DNA of 64,000 nucleotides, from the NCBI GenBank assembly GCA_027493055.1, contig JAPUDO010000120.1:1-64000 (forward strand), read 5' to 3'. Made by a program: the position numbers and the translations under genes. Positions within the stretch are counted from its first letter, which is position 1. Each line of letters starts with the position of its first letter. The notes under the pieces are model-generated. The model searched no databases. It was not told the origin of the DNA and saw only the letters and a program-made list of their open reading frames with translations. This DNA comes from Niabella sp. (GTDB lineage: Bacteria > Bacteroidota > Bacteroidia > Chitinophagales > Chitinophagaceae). Shown here in pieces: positions 9,770-20,024 of the stretch.

Positions 9770-11509
9770 TTAATTCAGCAAGCGTTTATATTTCTCTACC
9801 ATTTGCTGTGCAAATTGTTTTGACAGCGTTTTAATCTTAAATGTTTTTAAAGCAGCTTCTAAAGTATTCAGCTTCGTTGTTTCGCCTTTCTCTTTGTACT
9901 GCCTGCGTAGGAAGTTGATCTTTTCAAAATCCTGTATACCTTCTATTAATTTTTCAAAACGAATGGATGATAAAGGCCCTGGATATACCTGGTAAGTATC
10001 GCCGGCAGGCCAGGCCGTGAAACGGCTGTCTTTTAGAGGGTCTTTCGTCCAGCTATTGTAGGCCCAGCGTAAAAAGCCGTCCATATTGGTGGCTGCCGTG
10101 TACCAGCCGGCCCATACGCCTTCATCGGGCGGCGAGAAGGTAAACATATTAGGATACACCTCGGTACAGCAAACATACCATGTGCTTACTTTGCCCTGTT
10201 GTTTGCGTTCCTCTAAAATATTATCCGGAAACACCCATTTGGAAGCTATGCAGTAATCATAAATATCTTTTTCAATTTCTTCATGATATTCCCCTGCAAG
10301 TGAAATTTTCCAGTTGGGGTCAATGGTCTTTAACAAATCAATTACTGATCTCATGGCTTTCATGGGACGCTCGTCCATCGCAATAGTAGTTATATCAAAC
10401 CATCCTTTCTTTTTTAAGTGAGCCGTAAAGTCGGTAAGCATGGTACGCCAGAACCCGTTATACTCTGGTGTGCCAATATTCCCCGTGAATACTGTATCTT
10501 TTTGTAAGGCTTCATCATAATATTGAAAAGCAATTTTCCAGGGCACCATACTGTAACAGTTGATCCGTTCCCGGATGCCGCAGCTCATCACAAAGTCAAT
10601 GTACTTATCAAATAAGCTGTAATCATATTTCCAGGTACCATTGCTCTTTTTTGTCCATTTTATCAGGCCCGGATAATCGTCATAAGTTTGGTGGCCCCAT
10701 GGTTCTTCTACAATGCTCGCCGTAATTATTTTCTGCCCGGCATTGGCCAGCATAGTATAATACTTGCGCATCAGGTTAAAATGCGCATCGCTCCAAAGCT
10801 CCACCTGGTGCACTCTTGCCACTGCTGCCGGATGCTGCCAGTAATCCAGCCTGAAGGCCCAGTCTCCGGGGGATGGCAGGGTTTTATTTACAACTGTCAA
10901 TGCTATTTGCAGCCTGTACTCTTTATCTGCTTTAACAATAACGGTACCATTATAATTTCCTGCAACGGCCTTTTCCGGGATCTGCACTGTAAGCCAAACA
11001 GGTTGCGTGGTGTTCTTTTGAATATCGATGCTTTCAATATCCGTATTGATAATATCTGCTACCAATGAAGAATCAAAATCTTTGGATTTACGATACCCGC
11101 AGCCATCCCTGAATTCATCGGTCATTACATATTGTACAAAGCCAACCGAAATGTTCTCCCGTTTAATGGTGTTGCCTTTATTATCTTTCAGATCGCCTGC
11201 AATAACAGTAAGGTTCTTTATATCTTTTTTTGACCAGGCTACGATCTGCGTATGTACTTTTTCATTTTTCCAGCCTGATACCTGCCACCTGTTTTTGGGT
11301 GCGGCGGCGGGAGGAATATCCTGCTGATAACGTACGCTACCAGAGCCAAAGCCAGCAACAGTTCCGGCTGGAATTTTGCTCCATCTTGCATTTCGTGCTG
11401 CTGTACTTAATTTTAGCGGTTTTTGTAAGGAAAGGCTCACATCCTGAGCCATGGTGTTAACACCCAAATGAGCAACCGCAATCAGTAATAAAATCTTTAT
11501 TGTCTTCAT
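9770..11509 (-). CDS. GH123-like glycoside hydrolase (DUF4091 type)
   Basis: Secreted protein of 579 residues with a signal peptide (LLLIAVAHLGVNTMAQ, about 7-22). An N-terminal beta-sandwich (25-210) is followed by a TIM-barrel-like region with DMDERP-type acidic block (TTIAMDERPM) and the C-terminal signature of DUF4091 proteins, GFLRWAYNSW followed by AWPAGDTYQVYPG. Characterised relatives in family GH123 are N-acetyl-beta-galactosaminidases using substrate-assisted catalysis; I infer a similar exo-acting hexosaminidase. It lies 261 bp downstream of susD with a strong terminator between, so it probably has its own promoter and starts the hydrolase unit. Confidence 0.78.
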   Translation of the reverse strand: MKTIKILLLIAVAHLGVNTMAQDVSLSLQKPLKLSTAARNARWSKIPAGTVAGFGSGSVRYQQDIPPAAAPKNRWQVSGWKNEKVHTQIVAWSKKDIKNLTVIAGDLKDNKGNTIKRENISVGFVQYVMTDEFRDGCGYRKSKDFDSSLVADIINTDIESIDIQKNTTQPVWLTVQIPEKAVAGNYNGTVIVKADKEYRLQIALTVVNKTLPSPGDWAFRLDYWQHPAAVARVHQVELWSDAHFNLMRKYYTMLANAGQKIITASIVEEPWGHQTYDDYPGLIKWTKKSNGTWKYDYSLFDKYIDFVMSCGIRERINCYSMVPWKIAFQYYDEALQKDTVFTGNIGTPEYNGFWRTMLTDFTAHLKKKGWFDITTIAMDERPMKAMRSVIDLLKTIDPNWKISLAGEYHEEIEKDIYDYCIASKWVFPDNILEERKQQGKVSTWYVCCTEVYPNMFTFSPPDEGVWAGWYTAATNMDGFLRWAYNSWTKDPLKDSRFTAWPAGDTYQVYPGPLSSIRFEKLIEGIQDFEKINFLRRQYKEKGETTKLNTLEAALKTFKIKTLSKQFAQQMVEKYKRLLN

Positions 11510-11709
11510 AATGAAAAATATAAACTACTAATGTTCAGACATATTTAATTTTGAAGATAGAGGAATTTTTACGAGCAGTAAAGTATTTTCCCTACTAACT
11601 TTTGTGCGAACGTTTGCGCAGCAACTTATAAAGTAGCAACGGCTCTGGTGAGCTGAATATAACATATAATTAAACAACTCCTTTACAATTGTATTCTCTG
11701 AAATAAAAA

Positions 11710-11750
11710 CTGAAAGTTTAACAGGCCTTGACTTCCTGTTAAACTTTCAG
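11710..11750 (-). terminator. Intrinsic terminator downstream of susD
   Basis: A perfect 16-bp stem (11710-11725 with 11735-11750) has a 9-base loop. On the minus strand the hairpin is followed by TTTTTATTT, the classic order for a Rho-independent terminator. It begins 20 bp after the susD stop codon and separates the susCD transcript from the glycoside hydrolase genes. Confidence 0.85.
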
Positions 11751-11770
11751 TCATTGTTAAAGTAAAATGA

Positions 11771-13591
11771 TTACTGTCCCCAACCAGGGTTTTGGGTTAA
11801 AGCACCTTTACTCAGATTAATCTGATCCTGTGGTATCGGGTTTAAATATAATTTATCATTCCACACACGCATGGCACGGGTGTACGGAGAAACAACCTGT
11901 TTGCTTTTACCATCCCAATCAGTGATGGTGGCAAGATTTACATTAGCGAACATATTTGTATTATAATAGCTGCTATATTGTGCTCTTACATCGGGGCTGG
12001 CAACAATTCCGTAAACGGTTTTAGGGTTATTTATAAGTTTACCCGCATTCCATCTTACAATATCATCCCACCTGAAGCCTTCAAAAGCCAGCTCTATCCT
12101 GCGCTCCCTTCTTATTTCATAAATAAGTGGTGATACAGTATAGCCATACCTTTGCTGCCCTGTAATAGTTACAGCATTAGGATCGGCCGGGGGATTCAGC
12201 GTTAAGCGAGCCATTATACCACCGGGAAGAGAAGGCTCATCCAGGCGGGCACGCAGCAGGTTGATGGATTTATCCAGATCGGTCTGCGTAATAGTGCCCA
12301 GCTCGGCAAGCGCCTCTGCATAAGTCAGCAGCACTTCTGCATAGCGGAATACGTACATATCGTACGTGGTTTGATTAGCCTCATTCTGAGTAGTTATCGG
12401 GCTTCTGAACTTATACGCCATGTATCCTGTAGGAGAGCTGCCGCTTACGGGTGTCAGGTAATCGGAAACGAGCCCTGTATTGTTAAACAGCTTAGGCAGA
12501 AAGCGGTTGTTAACCATATTCCGCAGGCGGGGATCCCTGTTTTGAAACTCTAGCACAGCCGAATCGTCCCCCTTATACCTTGAGCTGAGCGCTATCGGCA
12601 GCCCGTCATCGCAAAGGAAATCTTCGATCAGGTCTTTGCTTACACCGGTACCCGGTTCTCCTATCACCCTGGACAGGTTATGTGTAAGGACATTTACAAT
12701 ATATATTTTGGGCATTACTGCTTCCTTATTGCCGGTAAGATCTTCTGTTATGAATTGCTCCCGGTAAGACAACGGGTAATCCTTTGCTGCAACAGTACTG
12801 GTTTTTGCATCAACCCTGTCGCCGGCTCTATAAAAATATAACGCAGTAGGCTTAACAATGGCGTAGCCTACCGGGCTTTCCATCACTTTTTTAGCAGCAG
12901 CAACGGCATTATTAAGATAAGACTGCCAGCCGCTGATATTTCTGTATTTCATCCAGGTACCCTGGTAAAGGTTTACCCTTGCCAGCATTTGCAGCGCAGC
13001 ATCTTTATGCAGCCTCCCCCGCTCTACGGCAGACACAAGGCGCATATTGTCCGCAGCAAAGTTCAGGTCCGCTATTATACTATCCATGACTACCTGGCGG
13101 GGTGTTCTGGCCTTATACAGGAAAGAGCTGTCATTGGTATTCAAATCTTTATTGATCCAGGGAACATCTCCAAAAGCTTTCACTTTATTAAAGTATTCGT
13201 ACGCCCTGAAGAATTTTATCTCCCCTACATAATGGTTTATTAAAACGGGATCATCCACCACTTCGTGATAGCGGGCCAGGAAATAATTGGCATTACGGAT
13301 ATTTGTCCAGTTGCCGCTGCCCCAGCCGCCACCTGAAGAAGGTACTACTGCATCTCCATATAAATAGGTATTGATACTATTAGGCACAAAGTTATCGCTT
13401 TGGTCTTCCGCCCTGTTGGCAGGCACGTACAATGCAGAGTAAAAGTTATTACAATATAACTTAAGATTGTCCGTGGTTTTCCAGAAATTCAGGTCAGTAA
13501 GGGCATCCTGCGGTGTTTTATCCAACACCTTCTGGCAGGAACTGCCCAATGCCAGTATGGTAATGATGTATATTAATTGCTTTGTTTTCAT
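11771..13591 (-). CDS. SusD/RagB-family glycan-binding lipoprotein
   Basis: Outer-membrane surface lipoprotein that caps its SusC partner and captures glycan. It is 606 residues from the chosen ATG at 13591; the frame opens 12 codons earlier, but the signal peptide MKTKQLIYIITILALGSSC begins here. The lipobox Cys follows GSS. Typical SusD features are the N-terminal helical TPR-like part (DNLKLYCNNFYSALY), the FFRAYEYFNKVKAFGDVPW block and the C-terminal RRERRIELAFEGFRWDDIVRW block. It is paired with susC 68 bp upstream. A strong terminator lies just downstream. Confidence 0.95.
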   Translation of the reverse strand: MKTKQLIYIITILALGSSCQKVLDKTPQDALTDLNFWKTTDNLKLYCNNFYSALYVPANRAEDQSDNFVPNSINTYLYGDAVVPSSGGGWGSGNWTNIRNANYFLARYHEVVDDPVLINHYVGEIKFFRAYEYFNKVKAFGDVPWINKDLNTNDSSFLYKARTPRQVVMDSIIADLNFAADNMRLVSAVERGRLHKDAALQMLARVNLYQGTWMKYRNISGWQSYLNNAVAAAKKVMESPVGYAIVKPTALYFYRAGDRVDAKTSTVAAKDYPLSYREQFITEDLTGNKEAVMPKIYIVNVLTHNLSRVIGEPGTGVSKDLIEDFLCDDGLPIALSSRYKGDDSAVLEFQNRDPRLRNMVNNRFLPKLFNNTGLVSDYLTPVSGSSPTGYMAYKFRSPITTQNEANQTTYDMYVFRYAEVLLTYAEALAELGTITQTDLDKSINLLRARLDEPSLPGGIMARLTLNPPADPNAVTITGQQRYGYTVSPLIYEIRRERRIELAFEGFRWDDIVRWNAGKLINNPKTVYGIVASPDVRAQYSSYYNTNMFANVNLATITDWDGKSKQVVSPYTRAMRVWNDKLYLNPIPQDQINLSKGALTQNPGWGQ

Positions 13592-13659
13592 GTTCTTATT
13601 TTTTATTATCCGGTTTAAATGGATCATTAAAAAAATATAGTTATTTGCCTGGTTACAGA

Positions 13660-16600
13660 TTACTTAAGCGTAATATTTAAACCAACGGCCCAGGATTTGG
13701 TAATAGGATAACCTAACAGGTTAAGTTGCTCGGGATCATACAGCTTGGAGAGCTTGGTAAAAGTGAGCACATTTTGCCCTGTTACATATATTTTAATATT
13801 GCTGATCCTTGCCCGTTCTAACCAGGGTTGTACAATATTGTACCCCAATGTTACTTGTTTCAGGCGCAGGTAAGCGGCATTTTGCATATACCGGTCTGTT
13901 CCATAACCAAAGCCACCACGGTTCCCATGCCCACCATCTATATACGGGCGGGGCAGAAAGCCATTAGGGTTGGAGTAAGACCAGTGATCCAGGGCCGCTT
14001 CCATAGGTACACCCCATTCGTTATCAATGCCATAATAACGACCTTCCGGCATCCAGTCTCTCTTAGCTACACCTTGCAGGAAAATATCCAGGTCCAGGCC
14101 TTTCCAGGTAAAGCCGCCTGTTATACCATACTGGTAACGGGGATCGCTGTTACCTATTATGCGCAGATCACCGCTGGAGTCTGCCGTGGCCCTTCCGTTA
14201 GTAATGCTATTATCGCCATCCAGGTCCCTGTATTTTACATCCCCCGCACGCCAGGTACCATATATTCTTGACTGGTTAATAGTGCGGGCAGCAACTTCCG
14301 CATCGGACTGGAACAGTCCCTCTACTGATAACCCCCAGATATCACCCAGGCGCTGACCAACGAAATAGTCATTAATCAACTTGGTGGGGTTATTGTTATA
14401 CTTTGTAATAAAAGAAGTGGCGTTGGAAAAGACTATTCCGATCCTGTAAATTGCTTCATTGCCCACCTTATCGTTCCAGTTAGCAGAGAACTCCCATCCT
14501 TTTGTCTTTAAATCGGCTCCATTAACCCTCGGAACGGATGTTCCCAATACTGCCGGCGCCGGAGCACCTTGTGCAAACATACCGCTTGTGTACCTGGTAT
14601 AATAATCATAAGTAATGCTTAGCCTGCGTTGCAAAAGCTCCATTTCGGTTCCAATGTTCCACTGGCTTACCTGCTCCCAGGTAAAGTTGGGACTTATCAA
14701 GCCTCCCGGGCGAACAGCTACAGGAAGCGTTGTAGTGCTACCCAGTATATAAGAATAAGCAGTGGAAACACCATATAAAGACAGATAAGGGAAATAACCA
14801 AAATCACTTGGACTAAGCGCCTGGTTACCCATTCTTCCATAGGATCCTTTTAACTTGAATTCATTAAAAAGGTTGGAAAGCACTTCACTGTTTTTCCAGA
14901 AATTTTCATTACTCACCCTCCATGACGCTGCTACAGAAGGATTGAACACGTACCTGTGGCCGGGCGCAAAAATACTGGTGCCATCGTACCTGCCGGTAAG
15001 GTTCAAATAGTAACGATTACCGTAGTCATAATTTATTCTTCCAAAATAGCCCTGTACGCCCCAGCTTGGCATAGACTGGCCAACAGACATGTCGCCCGTT
15101 GCCCTGTTCAGCACCGGCAGGTCATTATCAATAAGGTTCCTTCTTTCCGCAGAAAATGTTTTCAACCATTTCCCTTCTTCATTATACCCTGCCATTAACG
15201 TAAGATTATGAGAGCCAAACCTCCTGGTATAGTTTCCATAAATATTAAAGGCATGATAATAATCATTACTATTACCAAGGTTAACCAGGTTGGGGTTTGT
15301 CCAGGGGTATATATTATAGGTACCATCCGCATGATATTCCCTAAACAACCGGGAAGTAAACTCTGTATTGGATGAATAAGGATTAAAAGAATAATCAATA
15401 TCCAATTTCAGCCCTTTTAGCGGAGTAATAGTAGCTGCACCCGTCAGCCACAAATCATTTACTTTTTTCTGGCTGTGGCCACCCATTGCTCCCACGGCAA
15501 AAGGATTGGTAAAGCTGCCCTGTCCGGCATAATTTCCATCAGGATGCCTTACCGGCATTAAAGGGCGCAGGTCTCCTTTTAACTGGCCGCTGGACGAAGT
15601 AAGCCCCGAATTACCTCCTGTACCGCCGGAGGGGTGATCTTCAAAAGAGTAAGTATAACGTACTTTACCACTTAGCTTCAGCCATTTGGCAACGTCAGAA
15701 ACAATGTTCATATTAATATTATGCCTTTGATAATAATCATTATAGGAAGACAGGAAACCATTTTGCCTCATATTACCGTAAGACATAAAATAAGTAGTGT
15801 TCTTGGAGCCCCCGGTTAAAGAAACATTATTCTGGATAATGCTGCCGCTTTTATAAAGCGCCCCGGTCCAGTCTGTATTACCTACATAAGTGTATTTGCC
15901 ATCATTTTCTATGGTGGGGTCATACAATACATAAGGGCTGGAGGAAGGATTATTAAAATAAGCTGTAACAGCATCACGAATACGCTGAGAGAAATATAAT
16001 CCGCTGCCGTTATTAACACTTGCAGAGTCCATATAATTGATATAATCCAAGGAGTTCACATACTTGGGCCTTACGGTAATATCATTAATGGCGTAAGAGC
16101 TGGAAACACTAACAGATGGCGACTGATCTTTTTTACCGCTTTTTGTAGTGATTAAAATAACACCGTAAGCCGCCCTTGCACCATATATAGCTGCAGAAGC
16201 TCCATCCTTTAAAACAGTAACACTGGCTACATCAGAAGGGTTTACCAGATTGGGGTCCTGTACTACACCATCTACAAGGATTAACGGGCCGCCCCCATTG
16301 ATGGATCCGGTACCACGTATGTTAAAATTGGAGCCCTGACCCGGTGCACCACCTGCAGGAGTGATCCGCAGGTTAGGCACCATACCCTGTAACCCTGCAC
16401 CAAGGTTAGTGATGGGCCGGTTTTGTAATACCTCGCCGGATACCTGTGTAATGGCGGCAGACACATCGGTTTTCTTCTGCGTTCCATAACCCACTACTAT
16501 CACTTCTTCTAATTTTTTATTATCCGGCAAAAGTGTAATATCCAGTGTTTCCTGGTCGGCAACGGCTATTTCCTGTGTTTCATATCCCACTATAGAGAAT

Positions 16601-17130
16601 ACCAGCACATCTCCTGCATTTGCATTAATTGAAAAACGCCCGGTCTCTGAAGTAGTTACACCGGTACCGGAACCCTTAATTTGTACGGAAACATTTTCCA
16701 GAGGGGCTCCTTTATTATCCTTAACCGTACCTGTAACGATCTTTTTTAAGCTGGCCTCAATACTGCCCGGAAGCGGTTCTGCCACAATGACCTTGTTACC
16801 CGGAAGTTCTTTCCAGGACAGGCTTACGCCTTCCAGTACCTTACTCATTATTTCGTTCAAACTGGCATTGTCTGCATAAATAGATGTAAAATATCGTTGT
16901 GGTATTACATCGCTGCTGAAGTAAAAACGGTACGATGATTTTTTCTCGATTTTCTTAAATAGCTCGGTAAGCGATACGTTTTCCTCTTTAAGACTGATAT
17001 TTTGCCCGTAATTGGTAGCAGATACCTGTAATGCAAGAAACAGCAATATCAAAGATAGCTTCATGATAATCAGGATTTTCCTAAAGCGCAAGTTTTCCCT
17101 CCCCGCTTTATGGCAAGTACATTTTTGCAT
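13660..17130 (-). CDS. SusC/RagA TonB-dependent outer-membrane transporter with STN domain
   Basis: TonB-dependent importer of 1156 residues for oligosaccharides captured by SusD. After a signal segment (about 23-42) come an STN (secretin/TonB N-terminal) domain (about 47-110), a carboxypeptidase-regulatory-like Ig domain (about 132-210), the SusC signature [17 protein letters not shown] (about 212-228), a plug domain ([16 protein letters not shown]) and a C-terminal 22-strand-type barrel ending in [11 protein letters not shown]. The STN domain is the part that signals to a FecR anti-sigma factor, which matches the fecR and sigma genes directly upstream. The long start at 17130 is kept because extended SusC leaders are usual; ATG at 17064 is the alternative. 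Confidence 0.95.
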   Translation of the reverse strand: MQKCTCHKAGRENLRFRKILIIMKLSLILLFLALQVSATNYGQNISLKEENVSLTELFKKIEKKSSYRFYFSSDVIPQRYFTSIYADNASLNEIMSKVLEGVSLSWKELPGNKVIVAEPLPGSIEASLKKIVTGTVKDNKGAPLENVSVQIKGSGTGVTTSETGRFSINANAGDVLVFSIVGYETQEIAVADQETLDITLLPDNKKLEEVIVVGYGTQKKTDVSAAITQVSGEVLQNRPITNLGAGLQGMVPNLRITPAGGAPGQGSNFNIRGTGSINGGGPLILVDGVVQDPNLVNPSDVASVTVLKDGASAAIYGARAAYGVILITTKSGKKDQSPSVSVSSSYAINDITVRPKYVNSLDYINYMDSASVNNGSGLYFSQRIRDAVTAYFNNPSSSPYVLYDPTIENDGKYTYVGNTDWTGALYKSGSIIQNNVSLTGGSKNTTYFMSYGNMRQNGFLSSYNDYYQRHNINMNIVSDVAKWLKLSGKVRYTYSFEDHPSGGTGGNSGLTSSSGQLKGDLRPLMPVRHPDGNYAGQGSFTNPFAVGAMGGHSQKKVNDLWLTGAATITPLKGLKLDIDYSFNPYSSNTEFTSRLFREYHADGTYNIYPWTNPNLVNLGNSNDYYHAFNIYGNYTRRFGSHNLTLMAGYNEEGKWLKTFSAERRNLIDNDLPVLNRATGDMSVGQSMPSWGVQGYFGRINYDYGNRYYLNLTGRYDGTSIFAPGHRYVFNPSVAASWRVSNENFWKNSEVLSNLFNEFKLKGSYGRMGNQALSPSDFGYFPYLSLYGVSTAYSYILGSTTTLPVAVRPGGLISPNFTWEQVSQWNIGTEMELLQRRLSITYDYYTRYTSGMFAQGAPAPAVLGTSVPRVNGADLKTKGWEFSANWNDKVGNEAIYRIGIVFSNATSFITKYNNNPTKLINDYFVGQRLGDIWGLSVEGLFQSDAEVAARTINQSRIYGTWRAGDVKYRDLDGDNSITNGRATADSSGDLRIIGNSDPRYQYGITGGFTWKGLDLDIFLQGVAKRDWMPEGRYYGIDNEWGVPMEAALDHWSYSNPNGFLPRPYIDGGHGNRGGFGYGTDRYMQNAAYLRLKQVTLGYNIVQPWLERARISNIKIYVTGQNVLTFTKLSKLYDPEQLNLLGYPITKSWAVGLNITLK

Positions 17131-17156
17131 ATATTTGTTTTGAGTTATGAATCAAT

Positions 17157-17214
17157 CCCGCTGAAGTTGCGCTTTAGCGGGTAATTACTTAGGGAGAATG
17201 TGTCAGCATTCTCC
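17157..17214. promoter_or_regulatory. Two consecutive hairpins between fecR and susC
   Basis: A near-perfect 10-bp stem CCCGCTGAAG/CTTTAGCGGG (17157-17181, loop of five) is followed by a perfect 8-bp stem GGAGAATG/CATTCTCC (17193-17214, loop of six). They occupy the 164-bp gap between the fecR stop and the susC start. On the coding (minus) strand neither is followed by T-rich sequence, so they look more like attenuation, processing or operator structures than full terminators. Confidence 0.4.
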
Positions 17215-17294
17215 TTTTTGTTAGAAAGAATTTGATTTAGCTGGGTTTACCTCATATATATATTATTGATTTTATAGTTAGTGATTTATAGTGT

Positions 17295-18362
17295 TTATTC
17301 GATAATAATGCTGTTTTTTTCACGGTAATAATTGATTGGTTTTGACATATCAAGGATCTTCAGTATTTCATCCAGGTCCACATCGCTAAATGCCCCGTTA
17401 TACCTGGCCTGTTTTGCCTTATCTGACCTGAAAATAATTTTTACCCCAAAAACCTGCTCCAGTTCCTGGGCTATCTCTACCAAAGGTTTGTCTGCAAAAA
17501 CCAATTGGTTTTTCGTCCACGATGTTTCCACCACCAGGCTGTCCAGCAGGGTAATTGTATCAATCCTTACAGGGCTTAATTTATTTTCTCCGGCTATTTC
17601 ATCGCTGTCGTTCTTATCTCCCACCATCAGTTTCTGCCCCGGAGTCAGCACAAAATCTCCTTTGGACCGGTTTTTTAAATGAACCGCTACCTTTCCTTTT
17701 ATCAAAGCCGTTTCAAAATACCCACTTTGTAATGTTTTTACATTAAAAACCGTTCCCAGCACCGTAACATCAGCATTTTTTGTGTGAATGATAAAAGGAC
17801 GTTCTTCATTATGCGCTACATCAAAATAAGCTTCTCCCTCCAGCACAACCTCCCGTCTGCTCATTTTATTAAAATTTTCATCGTATTGGAGCCTGCTGTT
17901 GGCATTCAGCATCACTACAGTGCCATCAGGCAGTTTTACGGTTGATTTCGAGCCTTTTGTAGTAGCGGTTTCATTGCTGGTATGAGGCGTACTTTTCTTA
18001 GCTGTTGCTTTTAGCAGGGCAAATCCACCTACTAAAACAATAGCTACTGCTGCCGCCAACACCAGCCTGTAGATCTTACCCCGGCCAGGCTGCGAACGTT
18101 TTGGAGGCAATAAGTTATCATTGTCCCATACTCCCCGCAACTGCATATTCATTACATCGGCAACATAAGATTGCTCCGCTCTTTCCAGATCCCCTTCATG
18201 AGGTTGCGCAGGTTTGATCAGCTCATTATAAAAAAACTGCAGCTCCGGATGTTGTTTAAGGATTTCCTCTAGCTGCTCTAACTCTTCAGCAGAAGCATTC
18301 CCTGACAACTTACGGGCAAACAGCCTGAAAAACATATTCTCCGGAATCCTGTCCATTGCCAT
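17295..18362 (-). CDS. FecR-family anti-sigma factor
   Basis: Inner-membrane sigma regulator of 355 residues. The cytoplasmic N-terminal region (1-95) should bind the ECF sigma factor; one membrane helix follows at about 98-117 (RLVLAAAVAIVLVGGFALL). The periplasmic FecR domain comes next (STVKLPDGTVVMLNANSRL, about 137-230) and a C-terminal DUF4974/secretin-like domain covers about 285-355. By family, it receives the substrate-loaded signal from the SusC STN domain. It starts 48 bp after the sigma gene ends and is followed by susC, which is the standard trans-envelope signalling order. Confidence 0.94.
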   Translation of the reverse strand: MAMDRIPENMFFRLFARKLSGNASAEELEQLEEILKQHPELQFFYNELIKPAQPHEGDLERAEQSYVADVMNMQLRGVWDNDNLLPPKRSQPGRGKIYRLVLAAAVAIVLVGGFALLKATAKKSTPHTSNETATTKGSKSTVKLPDGTVVMLNANSRLQYDENFNKMSRREVVLEGEAYFDVAHNEERPFIIHTKNADVTVLGTVFNVKTLQSGYFETALIKGKVAVHLKNRSKGDFVLTPGQKLMVGDKNDSDEIAGENKLSPVRIDTITLLDSLVVETSWTKNQLVFADKPLVEIAQELEQVFGVKIIFRSDKAKQARYNGAFSDVDLDEILKILDMSKPINYYREKNSIIIE

Positions 18363-18410
18363 CTGATAATAACTATATGACTATAAAAACCCGGGGTACC
18401 CTTAGTGAGA

Positions 18411-18974
18411 TCAGGATTTTTTTTTCAAAAGGTAGGAATCAAGTACCTGGCGAAGTTTTTTTAAAGCGGCAGCCATATGGGCTTCCAGTGTTTTTTGAGA
18501 AACCTGTAGCACATGGCAGGCTTCTTTGTAGGAAAGCCCTTCTTCTTTAATCAGCCGGTATGCTAACCCGCATTTTTGCGGAAGAATGCGTACTGCCGAT
18601 TCAATTATTTTGGAAAGTTCTGTTGTAATGAGGCGCTGATCAGGCATAGCTGATAAAGAAGGGGCTTCGAGGCTTTCTTTTATTTCAACAAGCTGCTCTT
18701 CCCTGCTCTTTTTTAAATAAGTGATGGCTGTATTTCTTGTAGCGGTAAGCAGGTAAGGCTTTAAATGCTCTACATAGGCCAGCCTGTTTCCCATGGTCCA
18801 GATACGTATCATTACATCAGAAACAATATCTTCTACCAAAGACTCCTGCTGAACTATAATATGGGCCAGCTTATATACAGAGGGGTGAAAATACAGATAA
18901 AGCTCCTTGTATGCTGCCTGATCCCGCGCATAAGCCACGCGATTTTGCAGATATAACAAATGCCCTTTATCCAT
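18411..18974 (-). CDS. ECF RNA polymerase sigma factor of the susCD locus
   Basis: Sigma-70 family, extracytoplasmic-function type, 187 residues. Region 2 is visible around residues 30-90 (EDIVSDVMIRIW, LKPYLLTATRNTAITYLKK) and region 4 around 120-180 (LPQKCGLAYRLIKEEGLSYKEACHVLQVSQKTLEAHM helix-turn-helix). It heads the ECF-FecR-SusC-SusD run and very probably drives transcription of the SusCD genes when released by FecR. The C-terminus is lysine rich (LLKKKS). Confidence 0.94.
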   Translation of the reverse strand: MDKGHLLYLQNRVAYARDQAAYKELYLYFHPSVYKLAHIIVQQESLVEDIVSDVMIRIWTMGNRLAYVEHLKPYLLTATRNTAITYLKKSREEQLVEIKESLEAPSLSAMPDQRLITTELSKIIESAVRILPQKCGLAYRLIKEEGLSYKEACHVLQVSQKTLEAHMAAALKKLRQVLDSYLLKKKS

Positions 18975-19145
18975 GCGTTTGGTTTCGATTTTGAGTTGAG
19001 GATATGTGAATTTAATAAGAAAATAACATATAACTCTTCAAATTACTGCGCTATCGATTGCACAAAAAAGGGGTTAAAGGTGTATTATTCGCCAATAAGC
19101 AGCGCCGATGTAATTGGGTTGAACAGCGCAATTGCCCAACGAATT

Positions 19146-19880
19146 CTAATATATTTTCTGATCTGTTTTGCAATAAAAGCTTCTTCGTTTAGTTTTTCCT
19201 GTAAGCTTTTTAGTAAGCCTTTCCCCGCAGCAGGGGCATAACACTTTGCTATGGGCCAACCAATGCTTTTTTAAAACAAATGCCCTTTTCCATTTTAAAA
19301 AATCAAAGCTGTAATTCCTGGCTTCAGCAATTAACTCCTTTACTTTTGGGGGAGGAAGATGTCCTACCAGGCTTTCGGGCTGAACCCCGATTCTGAAAAG
19401 CACTTCATTCTTAATAATATTACCCACTCCCGAAAAAATATGCTGATCTAACAGCACATCGCAAACCTGCGAGTGGGTTTGGTGTTTTAATTTTTCCATC
19501 GCATGGTCTGGATCCCAGCTGTCGCTTAATACATCTGCATTCCAGTCTATTTCTGTTAAAGAGGTATTGTTGATCAACTTAACAGAGCAGGTATAAAAAA
19601 ACATGGCGCCGGTTTTAAAATACAGCCCCAGCCGCATTCTGCTAACGGGCTTTGCTTGCCTGCTTACACTGTAGGAACCAAACATCAGGAGGTGAATTCT
19701 TACGCTTACTGCATCAAAAACAAGATAGGTTTGTTTTCCAAAAGTTCTTATTTCACGTAGTATTTTTCCCTTCAGTAATGCTTTATCAATTTTTGCATTC
19801 CCTTCAGCAGCGGTTACTTTTGCGCCAATAAACTGCACCAGGTTTTCTTTCATTAATAGTATAGACGGACCTTCGGGCAT
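19146..19880 (-). CDS. Fpg/Nei-family DNA glycosylase
   Basis: Bifunctional base-excision repair glycosylase/AP lyase fold, 244 residues. The start is the ATG at 19880 because it gives MPEGPS, where Pro2 and Glu3 are the catalytic residues; the frame also opens at a TTG eight codons earlier. Family blocks include RIHLLMFGSY, the helix-two-turn-helix region (LLDQHIFSGVGNIIKNEVLF) and the C-terminal zinc finger. The zinc finger keeps C-P-C-C and one later Cys (FYCKTDQ), but the fourth expected cysteine is Asp, so zinc binding may be altered. It is a single gene, not clearly in an operon. Confidence 0.85.
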   Translation of the reverse strand: MPEGPSILLMKENLVQFIGAKVTAAEGNAKIDKALLKGKILREIRTFGKQTYLVFDAVSVRIHLLMFGSYSVSRQAKPVSRMRLGLYFKTGAMFFYTCSVKLINNTSLTEIDWNADVLSDSWDPDHAMEKLKHQTHSQVCDVLLDQHIFSGVGNIIKNEVLFRIGVQPESLVGHLPPPKVKELIAEARNYSFDFLKWKRAFVLKKHWLAHSKVLCPCCGERLTKKLTGKTKRRSFYCKTDQKIY

Positions 19881-20024
19881 TTGTTTTTTTAAAGCCCAAA
19901 ACAAATATTATTCCTTAAATACAATTACCGTAATATGATATATGCTGATTTTGAATTGGTATAGTTATTGTCTTTTATAGATACATCATTTTACAAAGTG
20001 CTTTGGCTGTATTAAATCTATTCC

